From Pseudomonas sp. B21-056 (lineage in GTDB: Bacteria; Pseudomonadota; Gammaproteobacteria; Pseudomonadales; Pseudomonadaceae), in NCBI RefSeq assembly GCF_026016325.1, contig NZ_CP087203.1:5890001-5954000 (forward strand): DNA of 64,000 nucleotides, in the 5' to 3' direction. The translations under genes and the position numbers were made by a program. This document shows, piece after piece, positions 8,717 to 18,257 of this stretch (the first letter of the stretch is position 1; each line of letters begins with the position of its first letter). The notes beneath the pieces are model-generated. The model was not told where the DNA came from, searched no databases, and worked only from the letters and a program-made list of their open reading frames with translations.

Positions 8717-9967
8717 TTAGTGGGCGACGGCAGCAGCGCCGTGTTCGTCGATCAGTGCACCGCTGTGGAAACGGTCCATGGAAAACGGTGCGGCCAGCGG
8801 GTGCATTTCCCCCTTGGCCAGGCTGGCGGCAAACACGTTGCCCGAACCTGGGGTGGCCTTGAAGCCACCGGTACCCCAACCGCAGTTGAAAAACATGTTC
8901 GGCACCGGCGTCTTGGAGATGATCGGGCAGGCGTCCGGCGAGGTGTCGACGATACCGCCCCACTGGCGGTTCATGCGCACCCGCGAGAGCACCGGGAACA
9001 TCTCGACGATGGCCTGGACGGTGTGTTCGATCACCGGGTACGAACCACGCTGGCCGTAGCCGTTGTAGCCGTCGATACCGGCACCGATCACCAGGTCGCC
9101 CTTGTCGGACTGGCTGATGTAGCCGTGCACGGCGTTGGACATGATCACGCTGTCGATGATCGGCTTGATCGGCTCGGACACCAGGGCTTGCAGCGGGTGC
9201 GACTCGAGCGGCAGGCGGAAGCCGGCCAGCTTGGCCATGTGCCCCGAGTTACCGGCGGTCACGACGCCGACGCGCTTGGCGCCGATGAAACCCTTGTTGG
9301 TTTCCACGCCGATGCACACGCCGTTTTCCTTGCGGAAACCGATCACTTCGGTCTGCTGGATCAGGTCCACGCCCAAGGCGTCGGCGGCCCGGGCAAAGCC
9401 CCAGGCCACGGCATCGTGACGGGCCACGCCGCCGCGACGCTGGACAGTCGCACCCAATACCGGATAGCGGGTGTTCTTCGAGCAGTCCAGATATGGAATC
9501 TCGTCGGCCACTTGCTTGGCGTTGAGCAGTTCGCCGTCCACGCCGTTGAGGCGGTTGGCGTTGACCCGACGCTCGGAGTCACGGATGTCCTGCAGGGTGT
9601 GGCACAGGTTGTACACACCGCGCTGGGAGAACATCACGTTGTAGTTCAGGTCCTGGGACAGGCCTTCCCAGAGCTTCATCGCGTGCTCGTACAGGTGGGC
9701 CGATTCGTCCCACAGGTAGTTGGAGCGCACGATGGTGGTGTTACGGGCGGTGTTACCACCGCCCAGGTAACCTTTCTCGACCACGGCCACGTTGGTGATG
9801 CCGTGTTCCTTGGCCAGGTAGTAGGCGGTCGCCAGACCATGCCCGCCACCGCCGACGATGACCACGTCGTAGACCTTTTTCGGCGTCGGCGTACGCCACA
9901 TCCGCTGCCAGTTTTCGTGATGGCTGAGAGAGTGCTTGAAGAGGCCGAAGCCCGAATAGCGTTGCAT
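8717..9967 (-). CDS. soxB: Sarcosine oxidase, beta subunit
   Basis: The 416-residue flavoprotein subunit that carries the amine-oxidising active site at the FAD/FMN centres. The FAD-binding motif VIVGGGGHG is at residues 37-44. The downstream block [15 protein letters not shown] contains the His expected near the covalent FMN. The start MQRYSGFG is preferred to an ATG six bases upstream because GGAG lies 8 bases before it but only 2 before the other. It follows glyA by about 20 bases on the same strand. Confidence 0.95.
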   Translation of the reverse strand: MQRYSGFGLFKHSLSHHENWQRMWRTPTPKKVYDVVIVGGGGHGLATAYYLAKEHGITNVAVVEKGYLGGGNTARNTTIVRSNYLWDESAHLYEHAMKLWEGLSQDLNYNVMFSQRGVYNLCHTLQDIRDSERRVNANRLNGVDGELLNAKQVADEIPYLDCSKNTRYPVLGATVQRRGGVARHDAVAWGFARAADALGVDLIQQTEVIGFRKENGVCIGVETNKGFIGAKRVGVVTAGNSGHMAKLAGFRLPLESHPLQALVSEPIKPIIDSVIMSNAVHGYISQSDKGDLVIGAGIDGYNGYGQRGSYPVIEHTVQAIVEMFPVLSRVRMNRQWGGIVDTSPDACPIISKTPVPNMFFNCGWGTGGFKATPGSGNVFAASLAKGEMHPLAAPFSMDRFHSGALIDEHGAAAVAH

Positions 9968-9988
9968 AGTCATTACTCCAAAACCGAC

Positions 9989-11242
9989 TCAGCGATAAAC
10001 CGGGAAGTCCGCGCACAGGGCTGCCACTTGCTGGGCAACATTGGCCTCGACATCGGCGTCGCCGAGGTTGTCGAGGATGTCGCAGATCCAACCGGCCAGC
10101 GTGACGCACTGGGAAACCTTGAAACCGCGAGTGGTCACCGCCGGAGTACCGATGCGCAGGCCCGAGGTCACGAATGGCGACTGCGGGTCGTTCGGCACGG
10201 CGTTCTTGTTGACGGTGATGTGGGCGCGGCCCAGGGCGGCATCGGCGTCCTTGCCGGTCAGGCCCTGACGGATCAGGCTGACCAGGAACAGGTGGTTATC
10301 GGTGCCGCCGGACACTACATCGTAGCCGCGCTTGATGAACACGCCAGCCATGGCCTGGGCGTTTTCGATCACTTGCTGCTGATAGGCCTTGAAACCAGGC
10401 TCCAGCGCTTCCTTGAAGCACACCGCCTTGCCAGCGATCACGTGCATCAGCGGGCCGCCCTGGGCGCCCGGGAATACCGCGGCGTTGAGCTTCTTCTCGA
10501 TTTCTTCGTTGGACTTGGCCAGGATCAGGCCGCCACGTGGACCACGCAGGGTCTTGTGGGTGGTGGTGGTGACCACGTCGGCGTAAGGCAGTGGGTTCGG
10601 GTACAGACCGGCAGCCACCAGACCAGCGACGTGGGCCATGTCGACGAACAGCAAGGCACCGACCTTATCGGCGATTGCACGGAAACGCGGGAAATCCAGG
10701 GTCTTGGAGTAGGCCGAGAAACCGGCAACGATCATTTTCGGCTTGTGCTCGACCGCCAGGCGCTCGACTTCGTCGTAGTCGATCAGGCCGGTGGTGGTGT
10801 CGATGCCGTACTGCACGGCGTTGTAGAGCTTGCCCGAGGACGACACTTTGGCACCGTGGGTCAGGTGACCGCCATGGGCCAGGCTCATGCCCAGGATGGT
10901 GTCGCCGGCCTGCAGCAGGGCCAGGTACACGGCGCTGTTGGCCGAAGAACCGGAGTGCGGCTGGACGTTGGCGTAATCGGCACCGAACAGTTGCTTGGCG
11001 CGCTCGATGGCCAGGGCTTCGACCTTGTCGACGTGCTCGCAGCCACCGTAGTAGCGCTTGCCTGGATAGCCTTCGGCGTACTTGTTGGTCAGGCCGCTGC
11101 CCTGGGCCTGCATGACACGCTTGCTGGTGTAGTTTTCTGACGCGATCAGTTCGATGTGATCTTCCTGGCGTTGCTCTTCGGCGTTCATCGCCGCCAGCAG
11201 TGCATCATCGTAACCTTGGATCTGGTCTTGCTTGCTGAACAT
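9989..11242 (-). CDS. glyA: Serine hydroxymethyltransferase
   Basis: A 417-residue PLP enzyme that condenses glycine with methylene-tetrahydrofolate to give serine. It pairs with sarcosine oxidase, which supplies both substrates. The PLP-lysine block [14 protein letters not shown], the substrate block [12 protein letters not shown] and the cofactor region [14 protein letters not shown] are all present. The start [15 protein letters not shown] matches the family; the open frame continues far upstream without a sensible protein. It is the first gene of the glyA-soxBDAG-purU-fdhA unit and is probably the betaine-inducible paralogue (glyA1 in P. aeruginosa). Confidence 0.95.
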   Translation of the reverse strand: MFSKQDQIQGYDDALLAAMNAEEQRQEDHIELIASENYTSKRVMQAQGSGLTNKYAEGYPGKRYYGGCEHVDKVEALAIERAKQLFGADYANVQPHSGSSANSAVYLALLQAGDTILGMSLAHGGHLTHGAKVSSSGKLYNAVQYGIDTTTGLIDYDEVERLAVEHKPKMIVAGFSAYSKTLDFPRFRAIADKVGALLFVDMAHVAGLVAAGLYPNPLPYADVVTTTTHKTLRGPRGGLILAKSNEEIEKKLNAAVFPGAQGGPLMHVIAGKAVCFKEALEPGFKAYQQQVIENAQAMAGVFIKRGYDVVSGGTDNHLFLVSLIRQGLTGKDADAALGRAHITVNKNAVPNDPQSPFVTSGLRIGTPAVTTRGFKVSQCVTLAGWICDILDNLGDADVEANVAQQVAALCADFPVYR

Positions 11243-11441
11243 CGCGTCTCTCCCAGCGGCGTCGATACGCCTTTTTGTCTTGGTGAGGGACTGCCCCTTC
11301 GACAGTGCCCTTTGGATGCGATGGTATGGCTGGCGCAGGCAAGTCAAATGCCTATGGACGCCACGCAAAGGCGCGTTTACGACATGTGTCGCAAAGGAGC
11401 GCCGAAGGGAAACTTTTGCAGGCTTTATGGCCTTTATGGTG
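11243..11441. promoter_or_regulatory. Promoter region of the glyA-sox operon with CGACA-TG-TGTCG inverted repeat
   Basis: A non-coding gap between glyA and the TraX-like gene. It contains a short perfect inverted repeat, CGACA-TG-TGTCG (11380-11391), about 140 bases upstream of the glyA start. Read on the minus strand it gives GCGACACATGTCGT. The GCGACA part recurs upstream of other genes of this pathway, so this is a candidate site for the activator GbdR. That assignment is inference. Confidence 0.4.
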
Positions 11442-12146
11442 TCAGGCAAGTACCTGGCGAACTGCGAGCAACGCCAGGAAGTGCCCGGGATACAGGGCAT
11501 ACGCCCAACGCCGCATCGCCGGCGGATGAAAACCACCCGCCTGGCGCAAAAGCACCAGCCCGAGCCCTGGCGCAAACAGGCAAGCCAGCATGCCAGCCAC
11601 CGCCACCTCATTTCCCAGCCATGCGGCGCCATAAAGCACGCGCCATTGATTGGCCGCCAGGCACACCAGCCCCGGCAGCAAGGCGAAATACCAGGGCCGT
11701 CGAAACACCAGCAACATCGCCAGGGGCAGCAGTACACCAAAGAAACCGAACATCAGCTGTGTAGAGCACAGTGCCGCCAGCAGCAATGCCGCCACCGCCA
11801 GACACCGCGCCTCCCGTCCCGGCGCCTGCCAGCCGCGCGCCACCAGCAGGCCCAGGATCAGCGTCGGCAATACATTCAACGTAGAAGGGTCGGGAATGAA
11901 CAATCGATACGGAATTTCACTGATCGCGCCGAACAGCAACAGCCAGCCCAGATAACGCCACGGCATGACAGCACCCCCATCCCGCGCCAGGTTCGCCGCC
12001 ATCGCCAGGCAGAACCACGGGAATGCCAGGCGCCCCGGCACATACAACCAATCGGCGGAGAAACCGACATATCGCAGATGATCGAGCACCATCGCCAACA
12101 GAGCCAGCCATTTGAGCAGGTCCAACGCTCCGTCGCGCCGGTTCAT
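11442..12146 (-). CDS. TraX-family multipass membrane protein
   Basis: A 234-residue integral membrane protein with seven or eight hydrophobic helices. The N-terminal signature [19 protein letters not shown] is typical of TraX, the family of the F-plasmid pilin N-acetyltransferase. Chromosomal homologues have unknown substrates. The ATG at 12146 (MNRRDGALD) is preferred to a GTG six bases upstream. It is divergent from the threonine aldolase gene. No pilin or conjugation gene is nearby, so only a membrane acyltransferase-like role can be proposed. Confidence 0.75.
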   Translation of the reverse strand: MNRRDGALDLLKWLALLAMVLDHLRYVGFSADWLYVPGRLAFPWFCLAMAANLARDGGAVMPWRYLGWLLLFGAISEIPYRLFIPDPSTLNVLPTLILGLLVARGWQAPGREARCLAVAALLLAALCSTQLMFGFFGVLLPLAMLLVFRRPWYFALLPGLVCLAANQWRVLYGAAWLGNEVAVAGMLACLFAPGLGLVLLRQAGGFHPPAMRRWAYALYPGHFLALLAVRQVLA

Positions 12147-12340
12147 GTGCACGGCGGCTCGGCGACTTTGTGATTTCCTGACAGAAACATCCGGTGTGTT
12201 CCCCCGCTAATCTTGGGTAAAGTGCGCACCAACATAGACCACGGCGCTGTGGACTCAAACACGCCGAACCAAAGGGACTCCCCACCCGGGAATTTCCGCC
12301 AGGGATCTTTACCCAGGACCTCTACTCCAGGAGCAAGGCC

Positions 12341-13381
12341 ATGACCGACAAGAGTCAACAGTTTGCCAGCGACAACTATTCCGGCATTTGCCCCGAAGCC
12401 TGGGCGGCCATGGAAGAAGCCAACCAGGGCCATCAACGCGCCTACGGCGATGATGAGTGGACCCACCGGGCGGCCGATGATTTCCGCGCCCTGTTCGAAA
12501 CCGACTGCGAAGTGTTCTTCGCGTTCAACGGCACGGCGGCCAATTCCCTGGCGTTGTCCTCGCTGTGCCAGAGTTACCACAGCGTGATCTGCTCGGAAAC
12601 CGCCCACGTCGAAACCGACGAATGCGGCGCGCCGGAATTCTTCTCCAACGGTTCCAAACTGCTGTTGGCGCGCACTGAAAACGGCAAGCTGACCCCTGAC
12701 TCGATCCGCGAAATTGCCCTCAAGCGCCAGGACATCCACTACCCCAAGCCCCGGGTCGTGACCCTGACCCAGGCCACGGAAGTCGGCAGCGTCTATACCC
12801 CGGACGAAATCCGCGCCATCAGCACCACCTGCAAGGAACTGGGGCTGAACCTGCACATGGACGGCGCGCGGTTTTCCAATGCCTGCGCCTTCCTCGGCTG
12901 CTCGCCGGCAGACCTGACCTGGAAAGTGGGCGTGGACGTGCTGTGCTTCGGCGGCACGAAAAACGGCATGGCGGTGGGTGAAGCCATCCTGTTCTTCAAC
13001 CACGACCTGGCGGTGGACTTCGACTACCGCTGCAAACAGGCCGGGCAACTGGCGTCGAAAATGCGCTTCCTCTCCGCCCCCTGGGTCGGCCTGCTGCAAA
13101 ACGACGCCTGGCTCAAACACGCCCGCCACGCCAACCACTGCGCCCAACTGCTGGCACAACTGGTGAGCGACATCCGCGGCGTGGAACTGATGTTCCCGGT
13201 CCAGGCCAACGGCGTGTTCCTGCAACTCTCGGAACCGGCCATCGTCGCCCTCACCGCCCGCGGCTGGCGCTTCTACACCTTCATCGGCAAGGGCGGCGCC
13301 CGCTTCATGTGCTCGTGGGATACCGAAGAGGCGCGAGTGCGGGAACTGGCGGCGGATATTCGGGAAGTGATGAGCGCCTGA
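12341..13381 (+). CDS. ltaE: Low-specificity L-threonine aldolase
   Basis: A 346-residue fold-type I PLP enzyme that cleaves L-threonine or allo-threonine to glycine and acetaldehyde. Recognisable features are NYSGICPEAW, the substrate block FNGTAANSLAL, HMDGARFSNA, and the PLP lysine in CFGGTKNGMAVG. AGGAG lies about 8 bases upstream of the ATG. It sits beside the sarcosine/glycine operon and touches the same glycine pool. The gene order is the same as I recall for P. aeruginosa, where a threonine aldolase lies between glyA and gbcB. Confidence 0.92.
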   Translation: MTDKSQQFASDNYSGICPEAWAAMEEANQGHQRAYGDDEWTHRAADDFRALFETDCEVFFAFNGTAANSLALSSLCQSYHSVICSETAHVETDECGAPEFFSNGSKLLLARTENGKLTPDSIREIALKRQDIHYPKPRVVTLTQATEVGSVYTPDEIRAISTTCKELGLNLHMDGARFSNACAFLGCSPADLTWKVGVDVLCFGGTKNGMAVGEAILFFNHDLAVDFDYRCKQAGQLASKMRFLSAPWVGLLQNDAWLKHARHANHCAQLLAQLVSDIRGVELMFPVQANGVFLQLSEPAIVALTARGWRFYTFIGKGGARFMCSWDTEEARVRELAADIREVMSA

Positions 13382-13399
13382 AGCAACTTCAGGCACACA

Positions 13400-13452
13400 G
13401 ATCGTTCCCACGCTCTGCGTGGGAATGCCTCCACGGACGCTCCGCGTTCGGC
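13400..13452. repeat. REP unit, family A, upstream flank of the RAYT gene
   Basis: GATCGTTCCCACGC...GCGTGGGAATGC followed by GGACGCTCCGCGTTC. This is the left half of the complete REPINs seen at 4476, 5247 and 20139. Confidence 0.85.
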
Positions 13453-13561
13453 TTCTGAGACGAGTCGACTATTCTCACCGGCCACGTGCCCTTTTCGCCT
13501 ATCACGACATGAATCGGCAACTGCAACATGACCATTCCACGCGCAACAAAGGAATGAACCC

Positions 13562-14092
13562 ATGGGCCGGAGCCGCTACGTCATCACCGAACCTGACAAA
13601 CCGCACTTTCTCACCTGCACGCTCATGGAGTGGCTGCCGCTGTTTGTACGGCCCTACCTCGTCGATCACCTGCTCGATTGCTGGCGTTATCAGCAAGCCC
13701 ACCAGGACCTGCAACTGCTGGGTTATGTCGTTCTGGAGAATCATCTGCATTTCATCGCCCAGGCACCGAACCTGAACAAGTGCTTGCGCCAGTTCAAATC
13801 ATTTACGGCACGCCAGATCATTGATGACCTGCAGAGCAAAGGCGCAGAGCGAGCGTTGCAACGCCTGAGGTTCAGCAAGCGCGCTCACAAGAAGGACCGG
13901 GTGTATCAGCTTTGGCAGGAAGGCTCACATGCGGAGCAGATTCATAGCGAAACGGTCATGCGCCAAAAGTTGGATTACATCCACTTCAACCCGGTGAAGC
14001 GTGGGTATGTGGAACTACCGGAACATTGGCGGTATTCCAGTGCGCGCAATTATGCGGGGATGGAAGGCTTGATCGAGATTCAACGATGGTAG
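13562..14092 (+). CDS. REP-associated tyrosine transposase (RAYT)
   Basis: A 176-residue single-domain member of the IS200/IS605-like Y1 transposase superfamily. It has the metal-binding HUH motif as NHLHFIAQ (His61, His63) and a probable catalytic tyrosine in LDYIHFNPVKRGY (Tyr139). RAYTs are single-copy domesticated transposases thought to nick and spread REP sequences in trans. The gene is bracketed by inverted REP units (13400-13452 and 14114-14164) of the same family as three complete REPINs in the window, the arrangement expected of a RAYT with its cognate repeat. The start at 13562 is the likeliest; an upstream ATG at 13554 lies in another frame. Confidence 0.9.
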   Translation: MGRSRYVITEPDKPHFLTCTLMEWLPLFVRPYLVDHLLDCWRYQQAHQDLQLLGYVVLENHLHFIAQAPNLNKCLRQFKSFTARQIIDDLQSKGAERALQRLRFSKRAHKKDRVYQLWQEGSHAEQIHSETVMRQKLDYIHFNPVKRGYVELPEHWRYSSARNYAGMEGLIEIQRW

Positions 14093-14113
14093 CGTGCAGA
14101 CGGTTGGGGAGCT

Positions 14114-14164
14114 GGGACGCGGAGCGTCCCTGGCGGCATTCCCACGCAGAGCGTGGGAACGATC
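14114..14164. repeat. REP unit, family A, downstream flank of the RAYT gene
   Basis: GGGACGCGGAGCGTCCC, then CATTCCCACGC...GCGTGGGAACGATC. It is inverted relative to the unit at 13400-13452, so the two make the outer arms of a REPIN with the RAYT gene in the middle. Confidence 0.85.
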
Positions 14165-14197
14165 AGCGGAACACCTGCCACGCCCCATGCGATCGAC

Positions 14198-15298
14198 TCA
14201 AAACTCGATCCGCACATCCCCCTTCGGCACGCTGCAGCACGACAGGATGTAGCCTTCGGCCTCGTCGTCCTCGGTGATCCCGCCGTTGTGGTCCATCTCC
14301 ACTTCCCCGCCCAGCTTCAACACCTTACAGGTCCCGCAGATGCCCATGCCGCAGGCCTTGGGGATCATCATGCCGAGCTTGGCGGCGGCGGCGTGGACGG
14401 TTTCTCCCGGCGCCACGCGGATGCTCTTGCCGGAGGAGGTGAACTCCACCAGGTGCAGGTCCGCGGCATCGACCTCGGGTGCATCGGCGGCCTGTTCGGC
14501 CTGCTCCACCGCATCAGCGCGGGCTTCCGGTGGCGTGGCACCGAAGGATTCCTCGTGGTAACGCTTCATGTCGAAGCCGGCGGCTTCCAGCAGACGCTTG
14601 ACCGCGTTCATGTACGGCGTCGGGCCGCAGCAGAACACTTCGCGCTCCATGAAGTCCGGCGCCATCAGCTCCAGCATCTTGTGGTTCAGGTAACCGCGAT
14701 AACCGGCCCAGGGCTCGCCCAGGCCATGTTTCTCGCAGATCAGGTGCAGGCTGAAGTTGTCGATCCGCGACGCCATGTGTTCCAGCTCGCGGTGATAGAT
14801 GATGTCCTTGGGCGAACGGGCGCTGTGGATGAACACCATGTCGACGTTGCCGTTGGTGTCGTAGTACCAGCGCGCCATGGACATCACCGGGGTGATGCCG
14901 ACGCCGCCGCTGAGGTAGAGCACCTTCGGAGCGGAGAAGTCGATGGCGTTGAACAGCCCCACCGGCCCGTGCACCGCCAGCTCCTGGCCTTCGTGCAGGG
15001 TGTCGTGCAGCCAGTTGGAGACCTTACCCCCCGGCACACGCTTGATGGTCACCGAAAAGCTGTAGGGCACCGACGGCGAGCTGGAGATGGTGTAGGAGCG
15101 CATGATCGGCTGGCCTTCGATTTCCAGCTCCAGGGTGACAAACTGCCCCGGCTTGAAAAAGAACATGATCGGCTGGTCGGCCATGAAGCAGAACGTGCGC
15201 ACATCCCAGGTTTCCTGGATGACTTTGACGCAACGTACGATATGTCGGCCATTGGCCCAGGTCTGGGTCGTGACCGGGTTCAGGAAATTATTGGACAT
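14198..15298 (-). CDS. gbcB: Glycine betaine demethylase, reductase subunit
   Basis: A 366-residue electron-transfer partner of the GbcA oxygenase, passing electrons from NAD(P)H to the Rieske centre. An FNR-type FAD domain (RSYT at 67-70) and NAD domain (YLSGGVGITPVMS) are followed by a C-terminal plant-type [2Fe-2S] ferredoxin with Cys316, Cys321, Cys324 and Cys354. The start MSNNFLNP is chosen because GGAG lies 6 bases upstream. The gene is divergent from gbcA across a 283-base shared regulatory gap, as in other pseudomonads. Confidence 0.93.
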   Translation of the reverse strand: MSNNFLNPVTTQTWANGRHIVRCVKVIQETWDVRTFCFMADQPIMFFFKPGQFVTLELEIEGQPIMRSYTISSSPSVPYSFSVTIKRVPGGKVSNWLHDTLHEGQELAVHGPVGLFNAIDFSAPKVLYLSGGVGITPVMSMARWYYDTNGNVDMVFIHSARSPKDIIYHRELEHMASRIDNFSLHLICEKHGLGEPWAGYRGYLNHKMLELMAPDFMEREVFCCGPTPYMNAVKRLLEAAGFDMKRYHEESFGATPPEARADAVEQAEQAADAPEVDAADLHLVEFTSSGKSIRVAPGETVHAAAAKLGMMIPKACGMGICGTCKVLKLGGEVEMDHNGGITEDDEAEGYILSCCSVPKGDVRIEF

Positions 15299-15581
15299 GC
15301 TGGTCTCCACGGCCGACTGTCGGCCTTCATGTTGGCGATTGTGCGCAGGGCTCGGAAGCGTCGTTTACCTATTCGCGACATTGACATACTTATCGCGACC
15401 AGCCCCCAACCACCGGGGCTTGCGCGTCGGGAACAGATTGGGCCATGTCGCCCATGGATAAGGTTCGCCCCCTGCGCGGCCCCACACTCGCCTCAACAGA
15501 CAAACAACGTTTTCTGCCTTGCGTAGCACAACCGATTAGCCATATTTCGCCGGCCACACAGATGGCCATGAGGATACAACG
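15299..15581. promoter_or_regulatory. gbcB/gbcA divergent regulatory region with TCGCGAC direct repeat
   Basis: No gene. It holds a direct repeat TCGCGAC at 15373-15379 and 15393-15399, 20 bases apart (about two helical turns). The first copy extends to TCGCGACATTGACA. This spacing is typical of AraC-family dimers, so it is a candidate GbdR site controlling one or both genes. Confidence 0.5.
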
Positions 15582-16877
15582 ATGGACGTGACCACAACCC
15601 TGAGCCTGGGCGATCCACTGGAACCCGCACGCAAGGCCACCGTGCAGATGTTGCAAGAACGCGAGCGCACCTACTCGCTGCCGCAGCCATTCTATAGCGA
15701 CGAGCGTCTGTTCGACATCGACATGCAGGAGATCTTCCAGAAGGAATGGCTGATCGCCGGCATGACCTGCGAGATCCCGGCCAAGGGCAACTACCTGACC
15801 CTGCAAGTGGGCAAGAACCCGATCATCGTGATCCGCGGTGCCGACGGCGTGGTCCACGCCTTCCACAACGTCTGCCGCCACCGTGGTTCGCGCTTGTGCA
15901 CCAGCGAAAAGGGCAAGGTCGCCAAACTGGTCTGCCATTACCACCAGTGGACCTACGAGCTGGACGGGCGCCTGTTGTTCGCCGGCACCGAAATGGGCGC
16001 CGACTTCGACATGAAGCAGTACGGCCTCAAGCCGGTGAATGTGAAGACCGCCGGTGGCTACATCTTCATCAGCCTGGCGGAGAACCCGCCGGCCATCGAT
16101 GATTTCCTGTCGACACTGAGCCATTACATGGAACCCTACGACATGGAAAACACCAAGGTGGCGGTGCAAACCACCTTGATGGAAAAGGCCAACTGGAAAC
16201 TGGTGCTGGAAAACAACCGCGAGTGCTACCACTGCGGCGGTTCGCACCCCGAATTGCTCAAGACCCTGCTGGAATGGGACGACGTCACCGACCCACGCGC
16301 CGACCAGGCGTTCAAGGACCACGTGGCCGCTTCCGCTGCCGCCTGGGATGCCGAGAAGATTCCTTACGCCCACGCCAGCTTCGGCCTGCGTAACCGCATC
16401 GTGCGCATGCCGCTGCTCAAGGGCACCGTGTCGATGACCATGGACGGCAAACAGGGCTGCGCCAAGCTGATGGGCCGCATCAAGAACCCGGACCTGGGCT
16501 CGATGCGCATCCTGCACCTGCCGCACTCGTGGAACCACTGCATGGGCGACCACATCATCGTGTTCACCGTGTGGCCGATCAGTGCCCAGGAAACCATGGT
16601 CACCACCAAGTGGATCGTGCACAAGGACGCGGTCGAAGGCGTGGACTACGACGTGGCGCGCATGCGCGAAGTCTGGGACGCCACCAACGACCAGGACCGT
16701 CGCCTGGCCGAAGAAAACCAGCGCGGTATCAACTCCACCGCCTACCAGCCAGGTCCGTACTCCAAGACCTATGAGTTCGGCGTGGTGAACTTCGTGGACT
16801 GGTACAGCGGCCGCATGCTCAACAACCTGGGGGCCGAGCCTGCGCCGTACCTCAAGGGCATCAAGGTCCAGGCCTAA
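15582..16877 (+). CDS. gbcA: Glycine betaine demethylase, Rieske oxygenase subunit
   Basis: A 431-residue Rieske non-haem iron oxygenase that removes a methyl group from glycine betaine as formaldehyde, giving dimethylglycine. The Rieske [2Fe-2S] ligands are Cys98, His100, Cys118 and His121 (CRH...CHYH). The mononuclear iron site lies in ENNRECYHCGGSH, with His217 and His222. This is the committed step of betaine breakdown. A family-B REPIN directly follows the stop codon. Confidence 0.95.
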   Translation: MDVTTTLSLGDPLEPARKATVQMLQERERTYSLPQPFYSDERLFDIDMQEIFQKEWLIAGMTCEIPAKGNYLTLQVGKNPIIVIRGADGVVHAFHNVCRHRGSRLCTSEKGKVAKLVCHYHQWTYELDGRLLFAGTEMGADFDMKQYGLKPVNVKTAGGYIFISLAENPPAIDDFLSTLSHYMEPYDMENTKVAVQTTLMEKANWKLVLENNRECYHCGGSHPELLKTLLEWDDVTDPRADQAFKDHVAASAAAWDAEKIPYAHASFGLRNRIVRMPLLKGTVSMTMDGKQGCAKLMGRIKNPDLGSMRILHLPHSWNHCMGDHIIVFTVWPISAQETMVTTKWIVHKDAVEGVDYDVARMREVWDATNDQDRRLAEENQRGINSTAYQPGPYSKTYEFGVVNFVDWYSGRMLNNLGAEPAPYLKGIKVQA

Positions 16878-16888
16878 AAGCAAAAAGC

Positions 16889-16964
16889 ATCGCGAGCCTG
16901 CTCGCTCCCACAGGGGATCTTTGGCGCACCGAAGATCACATGTGGGAGCGAGCCTGCTCGCGAT
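16889..16964. repeat. REPIN, family B, after gbcA
   Basis: Inverted units ATCGCGAGC...GCTCGCTCCCACA and TGTGGGAGCGAGC...GCTCGCGAT separated by a short loop. It lies in the gap between the convergent gbcA and phosphatase genes and could act as a terminator-like hairpin for both. Confidence 0.9.
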
Positions 16965-16985
16965 AGCGGCCTGGCTATCAACCCA

Positions 16986-18230
16986 TTACTTCGAACACCA
17001 CCGCACCGACCCATCCTCCCCGTAGAACGTCTCGATAATCTCCTCCCCGCTCAACTGCACCTTCACATACCCGTTCAACACCCGCTCCGGGTACACCTCA
17101 TCCCCGGCCAGTTTCGTCTCCGACCACAACACCCGCGCATGCCCGTTCAGCTCGCTGGTGGTGCCATAGGGAATCGCCCCATGCCCGGCGCACCGTGCAT
17201 GCAAGCCGCCCTGGGTGGCGTAGCAGATGCCGTTGTGCAGGTGACCCCAGTACCAGTAGTCCGGCTCACGCCCCAGCGCATCGCACACCGGTTGGTACAG
17301 CGCGGTCTTGTTGTGCCCGGAAATATCGAACCCCTGGTGATGACTGAGCACCATCAGCTTCTTGCGCTTGGGCAGGCTTTTCATCCAGTCGATCTGCTGG
17401 GTGTTGAGGGTGCCGTCCATGTACAGGTTCATGGCGTCCGAGGCATAGGCGCTGTCGAGGCCGACCACCAGCCAGTCGTCGTTGTACAAGGCGAAATAAC
17501 TGGTGCCCTGCTGCACCGGAAAACGCGCAGCCAGCTCCTTGAAATAGCCATGGGCGCCGCTGTACATCTCATGGTTGGAGTTGAGGGTGAATGAACCGTG
17601 CTTGCCCTGGGGCCAGCCGACCATGTCGACGTCTTCCTGGGAATGGGTACCGGCGTAATAGACGTCCCCCAGGTGGATGGTGAAATCAGCCTGGGCCAGT
17701 TGCATCTGATTGGCCACCGCGACCGCCGGGGCGTGGCTGTCGAACGGCCCGGTGCCCCAGTCGCCGGCGATGGCCAGCACCACGTCGCTGTCCATTTTCA
17801 CCAACGCCGGGTTGGTGGCGAACGTCGCGTGGTGGCGCAGATTCTCGATCCACTTGAGCAGCGCCTCGCTCCACAACAAGTCCAGCAGTTCCCACTTGCG
17901 GCAACCCAGCAAGGTACCGTCCTTGAGCACCCGGGTCGGCAATTCGTCCTCGCTTTGTGGCAAGGGCTTGGCGTTGCCGATCTTCAGGATCGACAGGCCG
18001 TGGGACAACTCCCATGGCACGGCCGGCTCGTCGTCCGGCAGGTCGCCATGGTCGATCACGTGCTGGGCCTGGTCGTGGCCCCGCTGCAACAGCTTGACGA
18101 TGGCCTGGAACTCCTCGGGCTCCAGGTCGTTGACCAGTTTCTTCCAGGACATTTCCAACCGCGTGACCAACCCGTGCAGGCGGACCTTGACCTTGTCGAA
18201 CTCATGTTCCCAATGGTGCAGTAATGACAT
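16986..18230 (-). CDS. Purple-acid-phosphatase-like metallophosphoesterase
   Basis: A 414-residue calcineurin-fold protein. The five blocks of the purple acid phosphatase group can be read in order: GDWG (first metal motif), GDVYY, NSNHE, VLSHH and GHLH. The first 130 residues lie outside the catalytic domain, are rich in Leu, Glu and Lys, and look helical. No signal peptide is visible, so it is predicted cytoplasmic, which is unusual for this fold. It is the last gene of a three-gene minus-strand unit, 27 bases after the cytochrome gene. Substrate unknown; the context suggests a product of the upstream oxidoreductase/hydrolase, but this is inference. Confidence 0.75.
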   Translation of the reverse strand: MSLLHHWEHEFDKVKVRLHGLVTRLEMSWKKLVNDLEPEEFQAIVKLLQRGHDQAQHVIDHGDLPDDEPAVPWELSHGLSILKIGNAKPLPQSEDELPTRVLKDGTLLGCRKWELLDLLWSEALLKWIENLRHHATFATNPALVKMDSDVVLAIAGDWGTGPFDSHAPAVAVANQMQLAQADFTIHLGDVYYAGTHSQEDVDMVGWPQGKHGSFTLNSNHEMYSGAHGYFKELAARFPVQQGTSYFALYNDDWLVVGLDSAYASDAMNLYMDGTLNTQQIDWMKSLPKRKKLMVLSHHQGFDISGHNKTALYQPVCDALGREPDYWYWGHLHNGICYATQGGLHARCAGHGAIPYGTTSELNGHARVLWSETKLAGDEVYPERVLNGYVKVQLSGEEIIETFYGEDGSVRWCSK

Positions 18231-18257
18231 GTGGACGCTCCTTCGTAGTGCCCTGGG

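Noticed and set aside
8432..11140. Long plus-strand open frame (902 codons) opposite soxD, soxB and glyA
   Set aside because: It spans three real genes on the opposite strand with His/Val/Gly-rich sequence and no motif; a codon-bias artefact.
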